From Flavobacteriales bacterium (GTDB lineage: Bacteria; Bacteroidota; Bacteroidia; Flavobacteriales_E; Vicingaceae): 64,000 bases of DNA. Each line of letters opens with the position of its first letter. The first letter of the stretch is position 1. The translations under genes and the position numbers were made by a program. Where the stretch lies: assembly GCA_026196775.1 (NCBI GenBank), contig JAPHUD010000007.1, positions 124,001 to 188,000 of the forward strand, given 5' to 3'. Below the pieces are notes generated by a model. The model had not been told where the DNA came from. It searched no databases and saw nothing but the letters and a program-made list of their open reading frames with translations. Positions 1 through 9,351 of this stretch are shown piece after piece.

Positions 1-186
1 CATAAAATCAATTTTAGCTTCATTTTAGACGATTTCTTAGGAACCTTTACATGCTTAGTCTTATTATCTATATACGCTAACTAACCTTGTTGTTAAAAAA
101 ATGTTGGTTAAACGCGTGTTGTAAAATCAAATTACCTCTTAAGAATTATTAATTTTAAACACTTATAAATTTTAGTTGTTTTTACC

Positions 187-3100
187 ATGTTTTTAATATT
201 CGATACAGAAACCACAGGCTTACCCCGCGACTATAATGCACCCGTTTCCGATTCGGACAACTGGCCCAGAATGGTGCAGTTAGCATGGCAATTGCACGAT
301 GATACAGGTAAATTAATTACAGCTAAAAATTACATTATCAAACCCGTTGGTTTTGATATTCCTATTGCTGTAGCCAACGTGCACGGTATTACCACTGAAA
401 GAGCCTTGGCAGATGGTGAGGATTTGCAATTTGTATTGGAAGAATTTCAAAAAGATGTGCAACAAACCACCTACAACGTAGGACATAACATTGAGTTTGA
501 TGTTAATATTGTTGGAGCAGAATTTTACAGACTTTCTATAGCCAATAATTTAGTAGATAAAAAGTCGCTCGATACCATGAAATCCAGTGTGGATTTTTGT
601 GCTATTCCCGGTGGAAGAGGTGGTGGATATAAATATCCGAGGCTAACGGATTTACATATAAAACTTTTTAATAAAGATTTTGGAGATGCCCATGATGCTG
701 CTTATGATGTAGATGCAACGGCTCGTTGTTTCTTTGAATTGCTTAAGCTTAGGGTAATTCATCCCAAAGAAATTACCAATCAGGAAATTGTTTATGAAGC
801 TCCTCAATTAGCAGAAGCCAATTTCGCTAAAAAAACTACCGATACTTCAGCTGAGGATGTTTTAAAAACTACTACTCCCATCTCTTCGGAGTTGGAAGCC
901 TTAGATTTTGTGCATCTGCATAATCATTCGGAGTTTTCTACACTTCAATCTACCACAAAAGTAGCTGGCTTAGTAAAAAAAGCCAAAGAATTAGGAATGA
1001 GTGCCGTTGCATTAACAGATCATGGTAACATGATGGCAACCTTTCATTTTGTTAGAGAAGCACACAAAGAAGGAATTAAGCCCATAGTGGGTTGTGAGTT
1101 TAACCTTTGTGTAAACATGAAGGATAAAAACTTAAAAGATAATGGTTTTCAAACAGTTTTAATTGCAAAAAACGAAAAAGGCTACCATAATTTAATAAAG
1201 TTGGCTTCTTACGCCAATACCGAAGGCTTTTATTACGTTCCCAGAATTGATAGAGAATTATTATTACAATATAAAGAAGATTTAATTGCATTAACAGGTG
1301 GTATTTGGGGAGAAGTGCCTAATAAAATACTTTTTGAAGGAACCAACCAAGCCGAAGAAGCTTTTGTTTGGTGGAAAACCAATTTTGGCGATGATTTTTA
1401 TGTAGAAATCAATCGCCATGGAGTACAAGAAGAAGAAGCGGTAAACAAAGTATTGTTAGATTTTGCTAAGAAATATGATGTAAAATACATTGCTACCAAC
1501 AATACTTATTATTTAAATAAAGAAGATGCTGTTTCGCAAGATGTATTGTTATGTATAGGTGGTGGGAATAAAGTTTCTCAGCCAAAAAAATACATAGGTT
1601 CAAAAGGGAGAGAGTTTAGGTTTGGTTTTCCCAATGACGAATATTATTTTAAGTCGAAAGATGAAATGAAACAGCTTTTTGCAGATTTGCCAGATGCTAT
1701 AGTAAATACTGCTGAGGTAGCTGAAAAAATAATACCTTTTAAGCTAGAACGTGATGTATTGCTTCCGAAGTTTGAAATTCCTGATGAATTTAAAGACCCA
1801 AGAGATGAAGAAGACTCAAGCTTAAAAATGGGAGAAAATGCATACCTCCGTCATATTACTTACGAAGGAGCAAAAGAACGCTATGGAGAAATTACTGATG
1901 AGATTAGAGAAAGAATAGATTTTGAGCTGGGTGTAATTAAAAATACAGGATATCCCGGATATTTCTTAATTGTAGAAGACTTTATTAGAGAAGCCCGTAG
2001 AATGGGAGTTTCTGTTGGGCCGGGTAGAGGTTCTGCAGCTGGTTCGGTGGTAGCATATTGTACAAAAATTACTAATATAGATCCTATAAAGTACGATTTG
2101 CTTTTTGAGCGTTTTTTAAATCCTGACCGTATTTCCATGCCCGATATTGATATTGATTTTGATGATGAAGGCAGGCAGTTGGTAATGGATTATGTGATTA
2201 AGAAATATGGAAAAAATCAGGTAGCACAAATTATTACCTACGGTAAAATGGCAGCAAAATCTGCTATTAGAGATACAGCAAGAGTATTTGATTTACCGTT
2301 GGCAGAAGCTAACTTATTGGCTAAGTTGCTTCCAAAAATGATTCCCGGAAAATGGAGCATAGATAGGTTTTTAAAAGAGAATGAAGAAGAAATAAAAAAA
2401 GTGCTTCGTAGCGATGAAGCTGAACGAATGAAGGAATTTATCCGCTATGCAGAAAGTAATCCAGCAGCTTCAAAAACCATACATCAGGCAAAAATTGTTG
2501 AAGGAGCATTAAGAAACACAGGAATACATGCTTGTGGCGTAATTATTACACCGGATGACATTACCAACTTTGTACCCATAGCCACAGCCAAAGATTCTGA
2601 CATGGCTTGTACGCAATTCGATAACTCTGTTGCTGAAGATGCTGGCTTGCTGAAAATGGACTTCTTAGGATTAAAAACACTAACCTTAATTAAAGATGCG
2701 TGTAAGATTATTAAAGATAAACATGGTATTGACTTAGATCCTGAAAAGTTTGATATTGAAGACGAAAAAACCTATGAACTTTTTCAGAAAGGAGCAACCA
2801 ATGGTATATTTCAGTATGAGTCGGATGGAATGCAAAAATACCTTAAGGATTTAAAACCTACTGTTTTTGCAGATTTAATTGCGATGAATGCACTTTATCG
2901 TCCGGGACCGATAGAATATATTCCTTCCTTTGTGAAGAGGAAACATGGAGAAGAAGAAGTGGTGTATGATCTTCCTGAAATGGAAGAATACCTTAAAGAA
3001 ACTTACGGAATTACTGTTTATCAGGAGCAGGTAATGTTACTTTCTCAAAAATTAGCCGATTTTACCAAAGGTGAAGCAGATATGCTTAGAAAAGCCATGG

Positions 3101-4473
3101 GTAAAAAGCAAATTGCGGTGCTAGATAAAATGAAGCCCCAATTTATTGAACAAGCCAAAGAAAAAGGACATCCAGAAGATAAATTAGAAAAAATTTGGAA
3201 AGATTGGGAAGCTTTTGCAGCTTACGCATTTAACAAATCTCACTCTACTTGTTATGCGTGGATAGCTTTCCAAACAGCTTATTTAAAAGCCCATTATCCT
3301 GCCGAGTACATGGCATCTGTTTTAAGTAACAATATGAATGATATTGATAAAGTTACTTTTTTTATGGATGAGTGCAAACGCATGAAAATTAAAGTGCTTG
3401 GTCCTGATGTAAATGAATCGGTATATAAATTTACTGTAAATGCTAATGGAGAGATTCGTTTTGGTTTGGGAGCGATTAAAGGAGTAGGGGAAAGAGCCGT
3501 AGAATGTATTATTGAAGAAAGAAAGAATGAAGGAGCTTATGCTTCTATTTTTGATTTAACTAAAAGAATAGATTTAAGAGCTGCCAATAAAAAAACCTTA
3601 GAAAGTTTAGCTTTAGCAGGAGCTTTTGATTCCTTTCCTAATACGCATAGAGCACAATATTTTGCCGAATACGATAAAGGTACTTTCTTAGAAATGGCTA
3701 TAAAATTTGGCAATAAATTTCAGGATAATGCTAATTCAGCTCAAGTATCTATGTTTGATATGGTAGAAGCTGAAGAAGAAATTGACGAACCTCAATTGCC
3801 ACACTGTGAAGAATGGAGTACATTAAAAAAACTTAATGCTGAAAAAGAAGTAGTAGGAATTTTTATTTCAGGGCATCCTTTAGATGATTTTAAGTTAGAA
3901 ATGCAGAGCTTTTGCCGAGGAAATTTAAGTGATGTAAAAAACACATTAGAAAACAAAGGAAAAGAATTAGCCATTGCCGGTATTTGTACAGGAGCAGAAG
4001 AGAGAATGACTAAAAATGGAAAGCCTTTCGGAATTCTTAAAGTGGAAGATTATGAAGGTTCGCACGATTTCTTTGTTTTTGGAGAAGAGTACGTAAAACA
4101 CAAACCTTATTTTTTAGAAGGTCAGTATTTGTTTATAAAAGGTAAAATTCAACCCAGACAATGGGCAAAAGATGATAATGATGTTGAGTTTAAGATTGCT
4201 AGTATTCAGCTACTTTCTGAGGTAAGAGAAAAAAGAACCAAAAGAGTAATTATTTCGCTAACTAACAAAGCACTTACAACAGATGTGTTAGAAGAAATAG
4301 AAGTAATTATTAAACAACACCAAGGAAATGTACCTTTTAGGTTAATGGTGCAAGATGATGAACATGGTGTAGTAAACATGAATTCGAGGACTAAAAAAGT
4401 AGAAGTATCTAATGAATTTTTAGAAAAGTTAGATAGTTTGTATCAAATTAAGTATAAAATTTCGGAAAGTTAA
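187..4473 (+). CDS. dnaE: DNA polymerase III subunit alpha with fused N-terminal proofreading exonuclease
   Basis: Replicative DNA polymerase of the C family. Residues 1-190 form a DEDDh 3'-5' exonuclease: DTETTG at 6-11 (D6, E8), D105 in HNIEFD, and H169 and D174 in HDAAYD, so all five key residues are present. A PHP domain begins near 241 (HLHNH at 243-247). The polymerase core follows with GPGRGSAAGS near 610-620 and PDIDIDF at 652-658, where D653 and D655 match the catalytic aspartates of E. coli DnaE. An OB-fold region lies near 1260-1350. At 1428 aa it is longer than E. coli DnaE (1160 aa) by about the size of the exonuclease. One chain therefore carries both synthesis and proofreading, tasks split between DnaE and DnaQ in E. 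coli. The ATG at 187 is the only start that keeps the DTETTG motif. Confidence 0.97.
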   Translation: MFLIFDTETTGLPRDYNAPVSDSDNWPRMVQLAWQLHDDTGKLITAKNYIIKPVGFDIPIAVANVHGITTERALADGEDLQFVLEEFQKDVQQTTYNVGHNIEFDVNIVGAEFYRLSIANNLVDKKSLDTMKSSVDFCAIPGGRGGGYKYPRLTDLHIKLFNKDFGDAHDAAYDVDATARCFFELLKLRVIHPKEITNQEIVYEAPQLAEANFAKKTTDTSAEDVLKTTTPISSELEALDFVHLHNHSEFSTLQSTTKVAGLVKKAKELGMSAVALTDHGNMMATFHFVREAHKEGIKPIVGCEFNLCVNMKDKNLKDNGFQTVLIAKNEKGYHNLIKLASYANTEGFYYVPRIDRELLLQYKEDLIALTGGIWGEVPNKILFEGTNQAEEAFVWWKTNFGDDFYVEINRHGVQEEEAVNKVLLDFAKKYDVKYIATNNTYYLNKEDAVSQDVLLCIGGGNKVSQPKKYIGSKGREFRFGFPNDEYYFKSKDEMKQLFADLPDAIVNTAEVAEKIIPFKLERDVLLPKFEIPDEFKDPRDEEDSSLKMGENAYLRHITYEGAKERYGEITDEIRERIDFELGVIKNTGYPGYFLIVEDFIREARRMGVSVGPGRGSAAGSVVAYCTKITNIDPIKYDLLFERFLNPDRISMPDIDIDFDDEGRQLVMDYVIKKYGKNQVAQIITYGKMAAKSAIRDTARVFDLPLAEANLLAKLLPKMIPGKWSIDRFLKENEEEIKKVLRSDEAERMKEFIRYAESNPAASKTIHQAKIVEGALRNTGIHACGVIITPDDITNFVPIATAKDSDMACTQFDNSVAEDAGLLKMDFLGLKTLTLIKDACKIIKDKHGIDLDPEKFDIEDEKTYELFQKGATNGIFQYESDGMQKYLKDLKPTVFADLIAMNALYRPGPIEYIPSFVKRKHGEEEVVYDLPEMEEYLKETYGITVYQEQVMLLSQKLADFTKGEADMLRKAMGKKQIAVLDKMKPQFIEQAKEKGHPEDKLEKIWKDWEAFAAYAFNKSHSTCYAWIAFQTAYLKAHYPAEYMASVLSNNMNDIDKVTFFMDECKRMKIKVLGPDVNESVYKFTVNANGEIRFGLGAIKGVGERAVECIIEERKNEGAYASIFDLTKRIDLRAANKKTLESLALAGAFDSFPNTHRAQYFAEYDKGTFLEMAIKFGNKFQDNANSAQVSMFDMVEAEEEIDEPQLPHCEEWSTLKKLNAEKEVVGIFISGHPLDDFKLEMQSFCRGNLSDVKNTLENKGKELAIAGICTGAEERMTKNGKPFGILKVEDYEGSHDFFVFGEEYVKHKPYFLEGQYLFIKGKIQPRQWAKDDNDVEFKIASIQLLSEVREKRTKRVIISLTNKALTTDVLEEIEVIIKQHQGNVPFRLMVQDDEHGVVNMNSRTKKVEVSNEFLEKLDSLYQIKYKISES

Positions 4474-4533
4474 AAAAGTATAAAAATCAAAGAATTGTAA
4501 TATTTGTTACAAAGTAAATTGATTTATTAATTG

Positions 4534-4541
4534 TAATTTTG
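4534..4541 (+). promoter_or_regulatory. Probable -7 box of the trxA promoter
   Basis: TAATTTTG matches the Bacteroidota -7 consensus TAnnTTTG, 40 bases before the trxA ATG. No TTG sits at the ideal 19-21 base spacing, so the -33 element is not clear. Confidence 0.45.
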
Positions 4542-4581
4542 AACAAAAGAAATCAGAGAAATAATTTAAAAAGATAATATT

Positions 4582-4899
4582 ATGGCATTAGAATTAACAG
4601 ACGCAAACTTTGAAGAAAAAGTTTTAAAATCAGACAAAGCAGTATTAGTAGATTTTTGGGCAGAATGGTGCGGACCATGCAGAATGGTAGGACCAATTGT
4701 CGAAGAATTAGCTAACGATTACGAAGGCAAAGCAATAGTAGGTAAAGTTGATGTAGATAACAATCCTGAAGTAGCGGCTAAGTTTGGAATTAGAAATATA
4801 CCAACTATTTTATTTATGAAAAATGGTGAGGTAGTAGATAAACAAGTTGGCGCAGTGCCAAAACAGACATTAGCAGCTAAATTAGATGCTATTTTATAA
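4582..4899 (+). CDS. trxA: Thioredoxin
   Basis: Cytoplasmic disulfide reductase of 105 aa, the normal size for TrxA. The active site WCGPC is at 29-33 (C30 and C33 are the redox cysteines), D24 is the buried aspartate in VDFWAEWC, and the cis-proline is P74 in RNIPT. It has no signal peptide, so it works in the cytoplasm, reducing ribonucleotide reductase, methionine sulfoxide reductase and similar clients. It stands alone between dnaE (108-base gap) and the convergent nusB, with its own probable -7 box upstream and a hairpin terminator downstream. Confidence 0.97.
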   Translation: MALELTDANFEEKVLKSDKAVLVDFWAEWCGPCRMVGPIVEELANDYEGKAIVGKVDVDNNPEVAAKFGIRNIPTILFMKNGEVVDKQVGAVPKQTLAAKLDAIL

Positions 4900-4927
4900 T
4901 AAGTTTTAAATTTTAGTTAATTGTTTT

Positions 4928-4961
4928 AAAAGCTGCTCGGAGTAATTTGAGCAGCTTTTTT
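4928..4961. terminator. Bidirectional intrinsic terminator between trxA and nusB
   Basis: AAAAGCTGCTC (4928-4938) pairs with GAGCAGCTTTT (4949-4959). T-rich ends on both strands let it serve both convergent genes. Confidence 0.85.
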
Positions 4962-4991
4962 GTTGGTTGATTTAAACTTGAAACGCCAAGC

Positions 4992-5939
4992 CTACATCAG
5001 TCCTCTACCAGTTTTCTTTATTTCACCGCTTGCGGTTAGGTCATCAATCAATTTATCAAGAATTCCGTTTACGAAAATTTTACTTTTAGGAGTACTATAA
5101 CCTTTAGATAAATCAATGTATTCGTTTAGCGTAACTTTTACAGGAATAGATTTGAATTCAGTTAATTCTGTCAATGCCATTTTCATTAACAAAATATCTA
5201 CCATAGCAATTCTTTCAATTTCCCAATTTTTGGTTTTATTGGCAATTAGTTGAGCATTTTCAGCTTCGTTTTTTATGGTTTCCCTAAAAAGTGTTTTAAC
5301 AAATGCTATATCATCTTCTTCATCACTATAAACAGGCATAATTAAGTTGGTATTATCTCCTTTCGCATCAATTTTTTTGATGGTTTTAATTACCATGCTT
5401 AGCACAAAATCTATTTCATCATAACTCCAATAAATACTTTTTTCGCTTATTTCAGAAATAAAAAAATCGTTTTCAGCAATAATTTTTTTGAAAATAGCTA
5501 CGGCAAATTTTTTATCTTCTTCAAAACTGCTGTTTTTAGTGGACATGTATTCCTCATAAACAGGGTGTTTTCTCATAAAGTTCATTAGCTTTACTAATAA
5601 CTCCTGATCGTTACTCCACAACAGTTTTTTATTGTTTATTGCCGTTTTAAGTTGAATGTTTTCACTTAGCATTTTAAAAACGGCATTGTCTATAAATTTG
5701 GTGTTAGGATTTAAATCCTCGGCTGAAGGCAATCTTTTTTGTTTAGCTTCTTCGTTTTTAAGCTTAGAATAGTGAATAAGTTCATCACCTATAGTTAGGA
5801 ATAAAAGATACAAATCGTGCATTCTTTCAAAACTATGGAATAGATCTTTTTCTATTTTTTGTTGATTATCGCTTCCCGAGTGGAAGTAAGCATAAAGTGC
5901 TTGAAATGTTTTTATTCGTAAATACCTTCTGCTAATCAT
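4992..5939 (-). CDS. nusB: Transcription antitermination factor NusB, long form
   Basis: NusB binds boxA RNA together with S10 (NusE) to protect rRNA transcription from early termination. The N-terminal signature RRYLRIKTFQALYAY (4-18) and a typical NusB C-terminal half (about 214-305, with IERIAMVDILLMKMALTE and TPKSKIFVNGILDKL) are clear. At 315 aa it is more than twice the E. coli protein (139 aa): about 170 poorly conserved, charged residues separate the two conserved parts. Long NusB forms are usual in Bacteroidota. The ATG at 5939 gives the expected N terminus. The gene is single, between a leucine dehydrogenase terminator and the trxA terminator. Confidence 0.9.
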   Translation of the reverse strand: MISRRYLRIKTFQALYAYFHSGSDNQQKIEKDLFHSFERMHDLYLLFLTIGDELIHYSKLKNEEAKQKRLPSAEDLNPNTKFIDNAVFKMLSENIQLKTAINNKKLLWSNDQELLVKLMNFMRKHPVYEEYMSTKNSSFEEDKKFAVAIFKKIIAENDFFISEISEKSIYWSYDEIDFVLSMVIKTIKKIDAKGDNTNLIMPVYSDEEDDIAFVKTLFRETIKNEAENAQLIANKTKNWEIERIAMVDILLMKMALTELTEFKSIPVKVTLNEYIDLSKGYSTPKSKIFVNGILDKLIDDLTASGEIKKTGRGLM

Positions 5940-5962
5940 TTATCAAGTTTAAAGTCAAGATT

Positions 5963-5998
5963 AAAAAAAAAACACCTTCTTCTCGTTTGAAGAAGGTG
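5963..5998 (-). terminator. Intrinsic terminator after the leucine dehydrogenase gene
   Basis: CACCTTCTTC (5973-5982) and GAAGAAGGTG (5989-5998) form a perfect 10-bp stem with a 6-base loop. On the minus strand it is followed by a run of ten T (A-run at 5963-5972). Confidence 0.9.
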
Positions 5999-6018
5999 AG
6001 TGATGAAATTGAATTATT

Positions 6019-7107
6019 TTAAAACGAAAGTTTTATTTTACCTATTGCTTCAATACGTTCTTCTGCCATTTTATTAGCAATAGCATAAGTTGGTATATTC
6101 TCATCTTGAGAACGTTTAATTATAGTAGCTGTAGTATTGTAAATATCTTCTGCTTTAGCCATTGCCCATTCAGGAGAAAGTTCTTTTACTTCAGCATAAC
6201 AATTAATAACACCACCTGCATTCAACATAAAATCGGGAGTGTAAATCATCCCTTTTTGCATTACAGCTTCGCCATGTTTTCTTTCTTCTTTTAGCTGGTT
6301 ATTGGCAGCACCAGCAATTATGCTACACTTTAAACGAGATAAAGTATCATCATTTATAGTAGCACCCAACGCACAAGGAGCGTAAATGTCCATGTCTAAA
6401 TCATAAATCTCGTTTAAACCTACTACTTGAGAACCAAATTTTTGAGCAATATTTTTTAAAGTAGCTTCATGAATATCAGAGATAAAAACTTTAGCACCTT
6501 CTTTAGTTAAATGCTCAACTAAATACTGTCCAACATGACCAACGCCTTGTACAGCAATTTTTTTACCAGCTAATGAGTCGCTACCGTACTGAGCTTTAGC
6601 AGCTGCTTTCATTCCAACATAAACACCATAAGCAGTAACAGGAGAAGGATCGCCACTTTTTCCGGGTAATCCGGCAACATGGTTGGTTTCCATATTTACC
6701 CAAGTCATATCCTGAGGAGAAATTCCAACATCTTCGGCAGTAATATATTTGCCACCAAGTGAATTTACAAATTTTCCAAACCTTCTGAATAAAGCTTCAT
6801 TTTTTTGAGTTCTTGAATCACCAATGATAACAGCTTTTCCGCCACCAAGGTTTAAACCTGCCAAACTGTTTTTGTAAGACATTCCTCTAGAAAGCCTTAG
6901 TACATCATTGATGGCTTCAGTTTCATTATTATACATCCACATTCTTGTTCCACCTAAAGCTGGACCTAAAGTGGTGTTATGAATAGCAATAATAGCTTTT
7001 AAGCCTGTAGCATTATCTTGGCAAAAAACTAACTGTTCATGGTCGGTAGTAGTCATATGACTAATAACCGGATTTTCAGCAAATGCTTGTTCTTTAACTG
7101 CTGTCAT
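6019..7107 (-). CDS. Leucine (branched-chain amino acid) dehydrogenase, Glu/Leu/Phe/Val dehydrogenase family
   Basis: NAD-dependent oxidative deamination of leucine, valine and isoleucine to the 2-oxo acids. The 362-aa chain carries the dimerisation domain with LGPALGGTRMW near 47-57, the substrate lysine region SYKNSLAGLNLGGGKAVI (K79 and K91), EDVG at 125-128, and a Rossmann motif GVGHVG at 188-193. The short length (glutamate dehydrogenases are about 450 aa) and the GLNLGGGKAVI motif favour leucine or phenylalanine dehydrogenase over glutamate dehydrogenase. It is transcribed alone, away from the downstream ABC gene, and ends in a strong terminator. The exact amino acid preference cannot be fixed from sequence. 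Confidence 0.9.
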   Translation of the reverse strand: MTAVKEQAFAENPVISHMTTTDHEQLVFCQDNATGLKAIIAIHNTTLGPALGGTRMWMYNNETEAINDVLRLSRGMSYKNSLAGLNLGGGKAVIIGDSRTQKNEALFRRFGKFVNSLGGKYITAEDVGISPQDMTWVNMETNHVAGLPGKSGDPSPVTAYGVYVGMKAAAKAQYGSDSLAGKKIAVQGVGHVGQYLVEHLTKEGAKVFISDIHEATLKNIAQKFGSQVVGLNEIYDLDMDIYAPCALGATINDDTLSRLKCSIIAGAANNQLKEERKHGEAVMQKGMIYTPDFMLNAGGVINCYAEVKELSPEWAMAKAEDIYNTTATIIKRSQDENIPTYAIANKMAEERIEAIGKIKLSF

Positions 7108-7204
7108 GTCTTTTATTTTATTATTTAATGAGTTTGTTTCGTGTTTAGTTTCTAATATTAATCCCTAATTTTGCATTTAATAAAAGAAGGATATTATCAG
7201 GTTC

Positions 7205-7212
7205 CAAAATTA
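7205..7212 (-). promoter_or_regulatory. Possible -7 box for leucine dehydrogenase
   Basis: Minus-strand TAATTTTG fits TAnnTTTG, about 100 bases before the start codon. No -33 TTG is found at the normal distance. On the plus strand another TAATTTTG lies at 7166-7173, which could belong to the ABC gene. Confidence 0.3.
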
Positions 7213-7270
7213 GTGTTTTCTTGTTAATACAGCTTTTTTTCTTCAATTTATAATGGTTAATTTTTTTTGA

Positions 7271-9085
7271 ATGAAGTCGCTTAAATACCTTAATAAATAT
7301 TTGTTTAAATATAAATACAGATTACTATTTGGGTTTGTATTTATTGTATTATCAAATATTTTTGCGGTTTACCCTGCTCAACTTATTAGAGAGGCGTTAG
7401 ATTTAGTTGAGGCAAAACTTAAAGGAATTGAAATTACAGATACTTCTTTTTTAACAGAATACATGGATGGAATTCCGCTTACCAAAGTTGTTTTAATTTA
7501 TGGGGCTATTGTGTTTATTGCGGCAATAATAAAAGGTGCTTTTACTTTTTTTATGCGTCAAACTATTATTATCATGTCTCGTTTGGTAGAATATGATTTA
7601 AAAAATGAGGTGTATAACCATTATCAAGATTTAGATGCTTCTTTTTATAAGTCTAATAATACAGGTGATATTATGAACCGTATTAGTGAAGATGTTACCA
7701 AAGTAAGAATGTATTTGGGACCAGGAATTATGTACAGTTTAAATTTGATTGTATTGTTTATAATTGTTGTACCTATTATGTTTTCTATAAGTGTAAAACT
7801 TACTATGTATTCACTTATTCCTTTACCAATTTTATCCATCATTATTTATTATGTTAGCAATGTAATCAATCAGCAAAGTTCAAAAGTACAAGCCAAACTA
7901 TCTGATATTACAACGCTTACGCAAGAAACGTATTCAGGAATTAGAATTATTAAGTCTTTTGTAAAAGAAGATTATTTTAATAAAGAACTGAATAAACAAA
8001 ATGAAAATTACCGAAGTCTTTCTATGAATTTGGTAAGAACTAACGCTTATTTTGCTCCAACAATGTTGTTGTTAATTGGGTTGAGTACCATTTTTACCAT
8101 TTACATTGGCGGACAAGAATACATTGCCGGAAACATTACCAAGGGAAATATTTTGGAGTTTGTAATTTATATTAACATGCTAACCTGGCCGGTAACAGCA
8201 ATAGGTTGGGTATCTTCAATTATTCAAAGAGCATCAGCATCTCAGGAGAGAATAAATGAATTCTTAAATACGAAATCCAAAATTAAAAATCCAACAGATA
8301 AAATAGAAGAAGTTAAAGGTGATATTGAATTTAATAACGTTTCATTTACTTATCCTGAATCAGGTATAAATGCCTTGAAAAACGTTTCTTTTAAAGTAAA
8401 ACAAGGAGAAACTTTAGCAATTGTAGGAAGAACAGGTTCAGGAAAATCTACTGTAGTAAACCTTTTATTAAGAAATTATGACTTAAACGAAGGAGCAATT
8501 TTGATAGATAATAAAAACATTAAAGAAATCAATTTAAATCATTTTAGAGAAAATGTGGGGTATGTGCCTCAAGATGTGTTTTTATTTTCTGATACTATTG
8601 AAAATAATATAGCTTTTGGCTATAAAAACAGATTACCTGAAAAAGAGATAATAGAGCAAGCAGCCAAAGATGCTGTTATTTATGCTAGTATAAAAGAATT
8701 TGATAAAGGATTTAAAACAAGAGTAGGAGAAAGAGGAGTAACTTTGTCAGGTGGACAAAAACAACGTATTTCAATAGCTAGAGCTATTATAAAATCGCCA
8801 AAGATTCTAATTTTTGATGATTGTTTGTCGGCCGTAGATACCGAAACCGAAGATGCTATTTTAAATAATTTAAAAAGAGTAATGGAAAATAAAACGTCTA
8901 TTATTGTGAGCCATAGGGTTTCAACAGTTAGAAATGCAGATAAAATTGTAGTGTTGGAAGAAGGAAAAATGGTAGAGTTTGGTACACACAATGAGTTGCT
9001 TAATGCTAAAGGAGCTTATTATAAAATGCACGAAAAACAATTGATGGAGGAAGCTAGAAAAAATGATGAAACGAACCAAGATTAA
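7271..9085 (+). CDS. ABC exporter, fused permease and ATPase (MsbA/multidrug type)
   Basis: Half-transporter of 604 aa that should work as a homodimer in the inner membrane. About six transmembrane helices occupy residues 15-320. The ATPase domain has Walker A GRTGSGKST near 386-394, the signature LSGGQKQR near 492, Walker B ILIFDD near 512 and the H-loop SHRVST near 548. This is the family of MsbA, lipid A exporters and multidrug exporters; the substrate cannot be read from the sequence. It is transcribed alone, divergent from leucine dehydrogenase. The ATG at 7271 fits well. Confidence 0.9.
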   Translation: MKSLKYLNKYLFKYKYRLLFGFVFIVLSNIFAVYPAQLIREALDLVEAKLKGIEITDTSFLTEYMDGIPLTKVVLIYGAIVFIAAIIKGAFTFFMRQTIIIMSRLVEYDLKNEVYNHYQDLDASFYKSNNTGDIMNRISEDVTKVRMYLGPGIMYSLNLIVLFIIVVPIMFSISVKLTMYSLIPLPILSIIIYYVSNVINQQSSKVQAKLSDITTLTQETYSGIRIIKSFVKEDYFNKELNKQNENYRSLSMNLVRTNAYFAPTMLLLIGLSTIFTIYIGGQEYIAGNITKGNILEFVIYINMLTWPVTAIGWVSSIIQRASASQERINEFLNTKSKIKNPTDKIEEVKGDIEFNNVSFTYPESGINALKNVSFKVKQGETLAIVGRTGSGKSTVVNLLLRNYDLNEGAILIDNKNIKEINLNHFRENVGYVPQDVFLFSDTIENNIAFGYKNRLPEKEIIEQAAKDAVIYASIKEFDKGFKTRVGERGVTLSGGQKQRISIARAIIKSPKILIFDDCLSAVDTETEDAILNNLKRVMENKTSIIVSHRVSTVRNADKIVVLEEGKMVEFGTHNELLNAKGAYYKMHEKQLMEEARKNDETNQD

Positions 9086-9125
9086 TCCTTTAATACATAT
9101 AATATAAATATAGTTTAGTGAGTTT

Positions 9126-9147
9126 CATCCCGATAACTATCGGGATG
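9126..9147. repeat. Perfect palindrome CATCCCGATA-ac-TATCGGGATG
   Basis: Ten-base arms at 9126-9135 and 9138-9147 with a 2-base centre, 41 bases after the ABC exporter stop. There is no T-run, so it is not a standard terminator. It is GC-richer than its surroundings and resembles the short palindromic elements scattered in flavobacterial intergenic DNA. Confidence 0.7.
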
Positions 9148-9220
9148 ACCGATTTATAAAAATGTAAAAATATACAGATGAAAATGAATAATTTAGCGTT
9201 TTATAATTAAGATGATGAAT

Positions 9221-9340
9221 ATGAAATAAATAGTAAAAATATCATTCATGCTTTTAATCTTAGCAAGTTTAGTCGCTTGTGCTAGTCAAAAAAAATACAA
9301 CGGAAAAAGAAGGACAAAAACTACTATGGGATTGATGTAA
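9221..9340 (+). pseudogene. Small lipoprotein gene with a nonsense codon at position 3
   Basis: Read from the ATG at 9221, the frame is Met-Lys-stop and then continues open to 9340 as IVKISFMLLILASLVAC followed by a short basic tail ending KTTMGLM. The signal peptide and lipobox (LVAC, Cys at codon 20) are complete only if the TAA at 9227-9229 is read through; one base change from AAA would make it. Translation could restart at the ATG at 9248, giving 30 aa, but that form lacks the basic N-terminal residues of a signal peptide. The mature peptide would be only 20 residues. I do not recognise the family. DUF2237 starts 11 bases downstream, so the two may share a transcript. Confidence 0.5.
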
Positions 9341-9351
9341 TAAATTAAATT

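Noticed and set aside
1-186. Start of a minus-strand gene from the CAT at 1-3
   Set aside because: Only one codon would lie in the window, so nothing supports it.
1881-2138. Minus-strand frame of 85 codons inside dnaE
   Set aside because: Shadow of the conserved polymerase core; no sign of family or promoter.
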